Shown piece after piece: positions 1-5,687 of a stretch of 15,325 bases of DNA. Below the pieces are notes generated by a model that was given only the letters and a program-made list of their open reading frames with translations, made no database searches and was not told where the DNA came from. Numbering within the stretch: position 1 is the stretch's first letter; each line of letters starts with the position of its first letter. The DNA comes from DASRVA01 sp050732875 (GTDB lineage: Bacteria; Gemmatimonadota; Gemmatimonadetes; JACCXV01; JAHWKZ01). The translations under genes were made by a program, and so were the position numbers. Where the stretch lies: the NCBI GenBank assembly GCA_050732875.1, contig JBOHRQ010000056.1:1-15325 (forward strand), written 5' to 3'.

Positions 1-236
1 CGGAAGGCATCCGCATAGCTCGACGGGGTGCCGAGATGGAGATCCAAACACAAGGCGACCGCAACGTCGATGACGATCTGCGTCGCCTGCCAGAGATGGA
101 GGATCACGGCATCGGAAGCATCCGTGGACGGCTCGAGCTCGGAAGCCTCGCCCGGCAGCCGCTCGGCGACCCGGGCGAGATGGCGCTCGACCGCCATGGT
201 CTTCTCCGCGAGAAGATCGGAATCGAGCGGCGTCAA
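1..236 (-). CDS. hepT: HepT-like HEPN (DUF86) toxin, 3' part off the window
   Basis: Partial gene running off the left edge; about 78 residues are visible. I translated it by hand from a TTG at 236 that overlaps the TGA of the upstream nucleotidyltransferase (TTGA, 4-nt overlap), with a GAGGG about 10 nt upstream. An in-frame ATG at 197 is the alternative start. The product begins MTPLDSDLLAEKTMAVERHL and contains HLWQATQIVIDVAVALCLDL and LGTPSSYADAF, the helical pattern and P-x-SYA-(D/E)-AF signature of HepT/DUF86 proteins. In characterised systems HepT is an RNase-like HEPN toxin whose R-x4-6-H motif lies near the C-terminus; that part is outside the window, so catalytic competence cannot be judged. 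The partner MNT gene directly upstream supports the assignment strongly. Confidence 0.8.
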   Translation of the reverse strand, partial: MTPLDSDLLAEKTMAVERHLARVAERLPGEASELEPSTDASDAVILHLWQATQIVIDVAVALCLDLHLGTPSSYADAF

Positions 237-712
237 GGACCCAGATCCCTCAGGATCTTCTGATACTGCGCTTCGAGGACCGGCGCGGCGTCGCACCAGA
301 ACTTCACCGCCTCCATCCAGAAGCGTGGAAAGACATCCTCATCCGCGGCGAACACCACAACCGCGTCAGACGCGGCCCTGAATCGAAGCTGGCCTCCGGC
401 GCGCGCCAGATCGACCAGATCAATGTGATCGGTGTTCAGGATGATTGAGAGCTCTCCCAGGAGTCTCGCGGGCTGGAACGATGAATCGGCGAGATACCCG
501 AAATCCCAGTCCGAGAAATCATGTACGTCCCCACGGGCCCCTGATCCATAGAGCAGGAGAAGCTCGAGGCCGATCGATCCCGACGCGGCATCGACGAGGG
601 CGTCCGCCAGCTCGGTCCCCAGCCGGTGCACCAGGCGCGCTCGGTGATGGGGCTCCCGGCCGCCCCTGGAGTCGCCGGATGCGGGAGGTTCGATCACATC
701 CATTGCGGGCAC
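233..712 (-). CDS. mntA: MntA-like minimal nucleotidyltransferase antitoxin
   Basis: A 159-residue MNT-fold protein. The polymerase-beta-type catalytic signature G-S-x10-D-x-D is exact: GS at 56-57 (LLLLYGSGARGD) and D68-W69-D70 (SDWDFGYL). A third acidic residue is likely D98 or D101 in DHIDLVDL. In characterised MntA-HepT pairs the MNT enzyme transfers AMP groups to a tyrosine near the HEPN active site and so silences the toxin. The hepT gene follows with a 4-nt overlap, so the two are translationally coupled. The start is GTG 712, just after an in-frame TAA; ATG 703 is an alternative. Neither has a clear Shine-Dalgarno. The first 35 or so residues are poorly conserved-looking and could be partly untranslated. 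Confidence 0.85.
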   Translation of the reverse strand: MPAMDVIEPPASGDSRGGREPHHRARLVHRLGTELADALVDAASGSIGLELLLLYGSGARGDVHDFSDWDFGYLADSSFQPARLLGELSIILNTDHIDLVDLARAGGQLRFRAASDAVVVFAADEDVFPRFWMEAVKFWCDAAPVLEAQYQKILRDLGP

Positions 713-765
713 AACTTACGGAGTCGGCGTAGCGATGGCACCAGAACTGCCGGCGAACCGCTTGC

Positions 766-783
766 ATCGCATGATCATGCGAT
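766..783. promoter_or_regulatory. 18-bp perfect palindrome between mntA and the RCC1 lipoprotein gene (possible operator)
   Basis: ATCGCATGATCATGCGAT is its own reverse complement. It lies in the 178-bp divergent intergenic region, about 54 bp from the mntA start and 108 bp from the RCC1 gene start. Its size and symmetry fit a homodimer binding site that could control either gene. On the plus strand a weak promoter-like pair follows (TTGTGC 783-788, 17-nt spacer, GATGAT 806-811), which would place the palindrome at its upstream edge. The regulator is unknown. Confidence 0.4.
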
Positions 784-827
784 TGTGCGCTCCTTTCCCC
801 CGTGCGATGATTCGTGAGGGAGGGACC

Positions 828-841
828 CGGTCTCTAGACCG
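828..841. promoter_or_regulatory. Second inverted repeat upstream of the RCC1 gene
   Basis: CGGTCT-ct-AGACCG: 6-bp arms with a 2-nt centre, about 50 bp upstream of the lipoprotein start codon. It could be an operator half-site pair or a small hairpin in the mRNA leader. Short inverted repeats arise by chance, so this is only a candidate. Confidence 0.2.
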
Positions 842-890
842 ATCCGTCCACGTCACTGCGCCCTGGAACCCGATTTCTTCGGGAGGAGCC

Positions 891-2378
891 ATGCCTCGGA
901 TGCTGATGCGGTCATCGTTATTGGTAGCTTCTGCCATCCTCGCTTCGGCCGGATGCGGCTCGGAGCCATTGGGACCGGTCACGGATCCTGGCGACGCCCA
1001 CTCGATCCGTCCCGCGGTGATCGTCGACTGCGACGCACCTGCGGACATCCGCGCCCGGATCGATGCGCTCGAAAGTGACGGAACGCTCAACTCAGGCCAG
1101 GCGACCGCGCTCCGAGCGAAGCTCGACCAGGCCGAGCGCTGGGAGGCGGAGGGCCGGGCCGACAACGCGGCCCGGGCGTACGACCGGCTGATCCGGCAAA
1201 TAGAAGGTTGGGTCGCCGACGGCGTGCTCACCGAGGCGGAGGCGGCCGAGCTGCTCGCCTGTGCCGAGGATGTGGCCGATGGGCCGGATGGGTTGCCGCT
1301 GGCGTCGATCAGCGCCGGCTTGCGGCACACGTGTGCCGTGGTCAGCGACGGCCAGGCGTACTGCTGGGGATTCAACGATGCGGGTCAGCTGGGTAACGGG
1401 AACGGCGGCACAGGCAGCGCCATCCCGGTCCCAGTGAATGGTGAGCTCGCCTTCCAGTCCATCAGCGCCGGCGGCTTCCACACGTGCGGCTTGACGGTCG
1501 GCGGCGCTGCCCACTGTTGGGGGGATAACTCCAGCGGTCAGCTGGGGGATGATGGTCTCGGCTCCAACAGCGACATACCCGTCGCTGTCGTCGGGGGCCA
1601 CACCTTCGAATCGATCAGCGCGGGTAGACTGCACACATGCGGGGTAACCACCGCCGGGCCCGCCTACTGCTGGGGGAACAATAGCAGTGGTTCGCTGGGG
1701 GACGGAAACGGCGGAATCGATAATGATCGCGATATCCCCGTACGCGTGCTCGGCGTGTCGGCATTCGAGTCCATCAGCGCGGGCGACTTCCACACCTGCG
1801 GGGTGGCGACTCTTGGGAACGCCTATTGCTGGGGATTCAACGATACAGGTCAGCTGGGAAAGGGGGATAGCGGATTCACCACTGGGAGCGACGTCCCTGT
1901 CCTCGTGGCAGGTGAGCACTCCTTCGAAGCGATCGGCGGAGGCAATCGTCACTCATGCGGTGTCGCCAATGGCGGCGCAGGCTTTTGCTGGGGAGAGAAC
2001 GATCTCGGCCAGCTTGGGGACGGCAGCGCCGGCATGGACAGCGACACTCCCGTCCGCGTAGCCGGTCTCCTGGCCTTCGAGTTGGTCAACGCGGGGTCAC
2101 AACATTCGTGCGGTTTAACGCTAGGTGGATCCGCCTATTGCTGGGGAGTTAACAACAACGGCCAGCGGGGCGATGGGACCGCCCTCCCGCCCATCGATGC
2201 CCCGGTGCCCGTTGCCGGCGAGCTCGTCTTCGACTCGATCGACGTGGGTAGAGATCATACGTGCGGTGTGACGACCCTCGGGGAGGCCTATTGCTGGGGG
2301 TTAAATGTCGATGGTGAGCTCGGGGATGGGAACGCCCCCATGGACAGCAATGTCCCGGTCCTCGTCCCGATTTCGTGA
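891..2378 (+). CDS. RCC1-repeat (seven-bladed propeller) lipoprotein with FIMAH-like domain
   Basis: 495 residues. ATG 891 is chosen over the longer ATG 735 because GGGAGGAG lies just upstream and the product then begins with a lipoprotein signal: MPRMLMRSSLLVASAILASA followed by G21-C22 (lipobox S-A-G-C, an acceptable variant). Residues about 48-130 (DIRARIDALESDGTLNSGQA... KLDQAER... GVLTEAEAAELL) match the FIMAH domain pattern, a helical module common in secreted multidomain proteins. From residue 137 to the C-terminus are seven repeats of about 51 residues with the core SISAGxxHTCGV...AYCWGxNxxGQLGDG, the RCC1/alpha-tubulin-suppressor type. All seven carry the HTC/HSC and CWG cysteines, 14 in total, suggesting per-blade disulfides in an exported protein. 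Likely a surface-exposed binding or adhesion protein; the ligand cannot be told. Base composition looks less GC-rich than the sugar locus. Confidence 0.85.
   Translation: MPRMLMRSSLLVASAILASAGCGSEPLGPVTDPGDAHSIRPAVIVDCDAPADIRARIDALESDGTLNSGQATALRAKLDQAERWEAEGRADNAARAYDRLIRQIEGWVADGVLTEAEAAELLACAEDVADGPDGLPLASISAGLRHTCAVVSDGQAYCWGFNDAGQLGNGNGGTGSAIPVPVNGELAFQSISAGGFHTCGLTVGGAAHCWGDNSSGQLGDDGLGSNSDIPVAVVGGHTFESISAGRLHTCGVTTAGPAYCWGNNSSGSLGDGNGGIDNDRDIPVRVLGVSAFESISAGDFHTCGVATLGNAYCWGFNDTGQLGKGDSGFTTGSDVPVLVAGEHSFEAIGGGNRHSCGVANGGAGFCWGENDLGQLGDGSAGMDSDTPVRVAGLLAFELVNAGSQHSCGLTLGGSAYCWGVNNNGQRGDGTALPPIDAPVPVAGELVFDSIDVGRDHTCGVTTLGEAYCWGLNVDGELGDGNAPMDSNVPVLVPIS
1299..2375 (+). repeat. Seven tandem RCC1 coding repeats (about 153 bp each)
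   Basis: Protein repeats begin at LASISAG, FQSISAG, FESISAG, FESISAG, FEAIGGG, FELVNAG and FDSIDVG. Each has the H-(T/S)-C and (Y/H/F)CWG landmarks and a P-V near the end. The last ends PVLVPIS at the stop codon, so the array fills the C-terminus. Loops between CWG and PV vary most in length (for example the D-rich insert in repeat 3), as expected for ligand-facing loops. Confidence 0.85.
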
Positions 2379-2409
2379 GCGGTCTTTTTCTGGTTCCGTT
2401 CGCCGTGCT

Positions 2410-3609
2410 TCAGCCGGAGAAGTAAACCCATATCGCCACCACGGCGAGCGCGAGGAGCACGCTCAGCAGCACGTTCACGCGGTGTCCGGCAGAGTCCACC
2501 TCGGCCTCGGGTGTGGGCGAAAGCTCGCCGAACGCGAGGTCGCGGAGCTTCTCGCGCGGAGGAGGCGGCGCGGTCAGGCTCACCACGACCAGGACGAACG
2601 TGCAGACCACGAACAGCGCAATCGCGAAGTGAAGGAAGTTGATGGTGGCGAAGGTGTGGAGCCAGCCCGACAGGGCGTCCTGGTTGAGCTCGGCGACGAG
2701 CCGCCCCATCCCGAGGACGAACCCGGTCAGTAGCGACGCCATCGCGCCGCGCGCGTTCACCCGCCGCCAGGCGATGCCGAGCAGGAAGACGGCCGCGATG
2801 GGCGGCGAGATGTAGGCCTGGACGCTCTGGAGATAGGTGTAGAGCTGCTCCGAGATCGCTCCCATGAGCGGGATCCACAGGAGCGCCAGCCCGACCAGCA
2901 CGACCGTCGAGATCTGGCCGACCCAGACGAGCTGGCGGTCGGAGGCGTCGGGTTTCAGCTCCTTGTAGACGTCCCAGGTGATCAGGGTCGAGCACGAGTT
3001 GAAGACCGACGAGAGCGAGCTCATGAGGGCGGCCAGGAGCCCCGCCACNNNNNNNNNNNNNNNNNNNNNNNNNNNNNNNNNNNNNNNNNNNNNNNNNNNN
3101 NNNNNNNNNNNNNNNNNNNNNNNNNNNNNNNNNNNNNNNNNNNNNNNNCCCATCAGCGACTCGAAGACGATCCCCCCGGCCACCACCGTCACCGAGATCT
3201 TGGTCAGGACGTAGCCGATGATGGAGATCCAGGCGAGATAGCGGCGTGCGCCCTTCGAGTATCGGCGCTCGAGGAACTCGGGCATCGTGAAGACGCCGCT
3301 CTTCAGGTAGAACGGCACGAACACCCAGCCCAGGAGGAGCAGGATCAGGGACGCCAGCACCTCGAACTGGCCGACCGCGACCCCGCTGGCGGCGCCAGTG
3401 CCGGCCAGACCCACCAGGTGCTCGGAGCCGATGTTGGAGGCGAAGAGCGAGGCCCCGACCACGAACCAGCCCGTGTCGCGGCCGGCCAGGAAGTAACCGG
3501 TCGCGCTCTCGGTCGCGCGCTGCCGCTTCGTCACCCACCAGGCAACGCCGAAGACGATGACGAAGTAGAGAGCGATGAAGAGCCAGTCGATGGTCCCTAG
3601 GAGCGACAT
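2410..3609 (-). CDS. Sodium/glucose symporter of the SSS (SGLT/SLC5) family, interrupted by assembly gap
   Basis: Inner-membrane Na+-coupled sugar uptake protein. The first 153 residues and the last about 212 are visible and flank the N gap. The N-part carries FASNIGSEHLVGLAGTGAA, then QFEVLA, VFTMPEFLERRY and VLTKISV; these resemble human SGLT1 closely. From memory, H64, E83 and K138 occupy the positions of SGLT1 H83, E102 and K157, used for sugar binding and gating. The C-part has LMSSLSSVFNSCSTLITWDVYK (the TM8 serine pair forming the Na2 site in vSGLT) and YLQSVQAYISPPIAAVFLLGI, including the sugar-site Q. By comparison with SGLT1 about 200 residues lie in the gap, so the true gene should be nearer 560-580 codons. 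ATG 3609 is used, with a weak GGTG upstream. It follows the NTF2-like lipoprotein gene by 32 bp and probably ends the sugar operon. Confidence 0.88.
   Translation of the reverse strand: MSLLGTIDWLFIALYFVIVFGVAWWVTKRQRATESATGYFLAGRDTGWFVVGASLFASNIGSEHLVGLAGTGAASGVAVGQFEVLASLILLLLGWVFVPFYLKSGVFTMPEFLERRYSKGARRYLAWISIIGYVLTKISVTVVAGGIVFESLMXXXXXXXXXXXXXXXXXXXXXXXXXXXXXXXXXXVAGLLAALMSSLSSVFNSCSTLITWDVYKELKPDASDRQLVWVGQISTVVLVGLALLWIPLMGAISEQLYTYLQSVQAYISPPIAAVFLLGIAWRRVNARGAMASLLTGFVLGMGRLVAELNQDALSGWLHTFATINFLHFAIALFVVCTFVLVVVSLTAPPPPREKLRDLAFGELSPTPEAEVDSAGHRVNVLLSVLLALAVVAIWVYFSG
3049..3148. other. 100-N scaffold gap inside the symporter gene
   Basis: Exactly 100 N, the usual placeholder for a gap of unknown size. 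The reading frame happens to match on both sides, but this is not informative because the true length is unknown. Homology suggests roughly 600 bp are missing. Confidence 0.97.
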
Positions 3610-3641
3610 GTCACCACACCCGGATCAGGATCACGAGGCAA

Positions 3642-4133
3642 TTACTCGGTGTTCGCGGTGCCCTGACCGTTGGTGTTCCAAGTATCGGCGATGAGCTTCC
3701 AGCTGCCGTCGATATTCTTGTGCACCCCAACGTACTTACCGCTGCCGCTCGCGTCTTCGAACGATCCCAGCTCGATCGCGATCTCACCGGACTCGGGGAT
3801 GATCACATCGTTGGTCCTGAGCGTCACGGCATACGGGCCCTGGCTCACCATTTCCGTGAAATACGCATGAATGTCGTCGCGTCCGGTGATCGGGGGTGCA
3901 TCGGGTGCGTACAGGCTGGCATCGGCGGCGTACAGATTCGTTAGCGCTTCCGCGTCACCGGCACTGGCGGCAGCGGCCCACTGCTGGCTCGCATCCTCCA
4001 CGGCCGCGCGAATCGCCCCTGTATCCACCGTGGCGGGCTCTTCGATCGCCGCCGCCTGCTGTTCGGGTTCCTGGGTCTGACACGCGACCACGCCAAGAGC
4101 GATCGCCAACAGAAGAGGTTGCAGTTTTCTCAT
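3642..4133 (-). CDS. NTF2-like (SnoaL/DUF4440-type) lipoprotein
   Basis: 163 residues from ATG 4133, preceded by GAAGGA at 8 nt; a longer frame to 4181 lacks such support. The N-terminus MRKLQPLLLAIALGVVAC is a lipoprotein signal with C18 as the likely lipidated cysteine, followed by a Q/E/A-rich linker. From about residue 38 the protein shows the cone-shaped NTF2-like pattern: IRAAVEDASQQWAAAASAGD, ALTNLYAADASLYAPDAPPI, GRDDIHAYFTEM and a C-terminal GSWKLIADTWN. Such domains act as small enzymes or ligand binders; no catalytic residues can be assigned. It lies 102 bp after the sulfatase gene and 32 bp before the symporter gene, so it is probably co-transcribed, and might bind a product in the periplasm. 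That role is inference. Confidence 0.75.
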   Translation of the reverse strand: MRKLQPLLLAIALGVVACQTQEPEQQAAAIEEPATVDTGAIRAAVEDASQQWAAAASAGDAEALTNLYAADASLYAPDAPPITGRDDIHAYFTEMVSQGPYAVTLRTNDVIIPESGEIAIELGSFEDASGSGKYVGVHKNIDGSWKLIADTWNTNGQGTANTE

Positions 4134-4147
4134 CGTTTGTCCTTCGC

Positions 4148-4183
4148 GGTTGAGGTGAAAGACCCGTGCGGGAGGACTCAACC
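4148..4183 (-). promoter_or_regulatory. Nested hairpin in the leader of the NTF2-like lipoprotein gene
   Basis: On the minus strand GGTTGAG (4183-4177) pairs with CTCAACC (4154-4148), and the 22-nt loop contains CCCG-ca-CGGG. It ends 14 nt before the start codon, just above the Shine-Dalgarno. It has no U-tract, so it is more likely an mRNA processing or stabilising element than a terminator. The 102-bp spacer also holds TCCCC-ga-GGGGA. No convincing promoter was seen in it. Confidence 0.3.
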
Positions 4184-4235
4184 TATGGTCCCCTCGGGGA
4201 TGCCGACAAGCGGCGCCGAGGAGGGACGTGTCGAG

Positions 4236-5687
4236 CTATGGCGGCCCCCGCTCGGCGGCCTGCCAGTCGCCGGGATAGTGGAACGGCACGTACATGGCAT
4301 TGGCCTCCTCGAGGCGCTCGAAGAGCCGCTCCTTCATCGCCAGCCGCCGCTCGTCCTGGGCCGGTTCGTCGATCAGGTTCGCGGTCTCGTGCGAGTCCTC
4401 GGCCAGGTCGTAGAGCTCGTTGGTGTCCCAGATCCCGTGGTAGAAGATGTACTTGTACCGCTCCCCACGAAGGGCCAGCACTGTCGGCGTCTGCGGGAAG
4501 GGATACTCCCAGTAGTAGACGAACAGCATCTCGTCGCGCCATGGGACTGTCTCCCCGCGCAGGAGCGGCAGGAAGGAAGTGCCGTCCATCGTCTCCGGGA
4601 TCTCGGCGCCCGCGAGGTCGAGCAGGGTGGGCGCGACGTCGACGTTCAGGATCATCTCCTCGATCCGCGTTCCCGGCTCGACCAGCCCGGGAGCCCAGAC
4701 AAGCATCGGGATCCGCATGGACTCCTCGTAGGCGTGACGCTTGTCGATCAGGCCGTGCTCGCCGAGGAGGAAGCCGTTGTCGCTCATGTAGATGACGAGG
4801 GTGGATTCGGCCAGGCCGTGCTCGTCCAGCCAGGCGAGCACCTGCGACACGCTCTCGTCCAGGCCGAGCAGGGTCTCGGTGTAGCCGCGGTACAGCTCGT
4901 CGAACGTCATCGCGCCGTGGAACAGGTAGTCGACCCCGTGCCAGGAGCTCCGCTGGGCGCGGACCCAGAGCGGCTTCCCCGCGTAGTTCTCCTCGGTGTC
5001 GGCCATGGTCTCCGGGTAGGAGATCTCGACGTCGGCGAACCGGCCCTCGTGGCGGGGCGCCGGCATGAACTCGGCGTGGACGGCCTTGTGGGAGAGGTAC
5101 AGCATGAAAGGCTTCTCACCGCCGCGCACCTCGTCGAGCCACGACAGTGCGTGCTCGGTCAGGATGTCGGTGATGTAGCCCTCCACCTCACGGTGCTCGC
5201 CGTCGACGTTGAGCTCGGGGTCGAAGTAGACCCCCTGGCCAGGGAAGCTCACCCAGTGGTCGAATCCGGGCTGAGGATCGTCGGTGTGCTCCCCCATGTG
5301 CCACTTTCCTACGAACGCCGTTGTGTATCCCGCAGCCTGCAGGATCTCCGGAAAGAGCGTGAGGCCCTGACGCAGCTGGCTCTGGTTGTCTACGACCTCG
5401 TGCTCGTGCGGATACATGCCGGTCAGGATCGAGGCGCGACTGGGCGAGCATAGCGCGGTGTTCACGAAAGCGTTCGCGACATGGACGCCCTCGGCCGCCA
5501 TGCGATCGAAGCCGGGTGTCTCCAGGAAGCCGGGCGCCCGCTCGTGGAAGCCCATGAAGTCGAAACGGTGATCGTCGCTCAGGATGAGGACGATGTTGCG
5601 CGGCCGCGCGGGCTGATCGGCCGGCTGGGCGCCTCCGCGCCCCGCGAGGACGAACAGAAACGCGAGCGCCAGGATTCCGGATCTCAT
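4236..5687 (-). CDS. Formylglycine-dependent S1-family sulfatase, exported
   Basis: 483 residues with a signal peptide (MRSGILALAFLFVLAGRGGA, cleavage about residue 20). Alkaline-phosphatase-superfamily sulfatase hallmarks are complete: metal ligands D38-D39 (LILSDDH), C80 in CSPSR (the C-x-P-x-R motif converted to formylglycine) with R84, GKWHMG with K128 and H130, SHKAVH at 199-204, and SDNG with D303-N304 plus K316. Layout resembles glycan exo-sulfatases (GlcNAc-6-sulfatase or iduronate-2-sulfatase type); the ester cleaved cannot be read from sequence. A minority of formylglycine enzymes are phosphonate or phosphodiester hydrolases. The start ATG overlaps the GH3 stop (ATGA, 5684-5687) with GGGAGGT 7 nt upstream, so it is in the same operon. 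No formylglycine-generating enzyme lies in the window. Confidence 0.92.
   Translation of the reverse strand: MRSGILALAFLFVLAGRGGAQPADQPARPRNIVLILSDDHRFDFMGFHERAPGFLETPGFDRMAAEGVHVANAFVNTALCSPSRASILTGMYPHEHEVVDNQSQLRQGLTLFPEILQAAGYTTAFVGKWHMGEHTDDPQPGFDHWVSFPGQGVYFDPELNVDGEHREVEGYITDILTEHALSWLDEVRGGEKPFMLYLSHKAVHAEFMPAPRHEGRFADVEISYPETMADTEENYAGKPLWVRAQRSSWHGVDYLFHGAMTFDELYRGYTETLLGLDESVSQVLAWLDEHGLAESTLVIYMSDNGFLLGEHGLIDKRHAYEESMRIPMLVWAPGLVEPGTRIEEMILNVDVAPTLLDLAGAEIPETMDGTSFLPLLRGETVPWRDEMLFVYYWEYPFPQTPTVLALRGERYKYIFYHGIWDTNELYDLAEDSHETANLIDEPAQDERRLAMKERLFERLEEANAMYVPFHYPGDWQAAERGPP

Noticed and set aside
735..890. Longer start for the RCC1 lipoprotein at ATG 735
   Set aside because: No Shine-Dalgarno, it would bury the signal sequence, and it covers the palindrome-containing intergenic region.
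2379..2409. Possible bidirectional terminator between the RCC1 and symporter genes
   Set aside because: A short CTTTTT stretch is present, but no convincing stem precedes it.
2288..3538. 416-codon alternative minus-strand frame across the symporter
   Set aside because: Arg/Pro/Gly-rich frame-shifted reading; the SGLT signatures lie in the other frame.
4119..5453. 444-codon plus-strand frame opposite the sulfatase
   Set aside because: Antisense shadow; low-complexity Val/Leu/Glu pattern and no domain signature.
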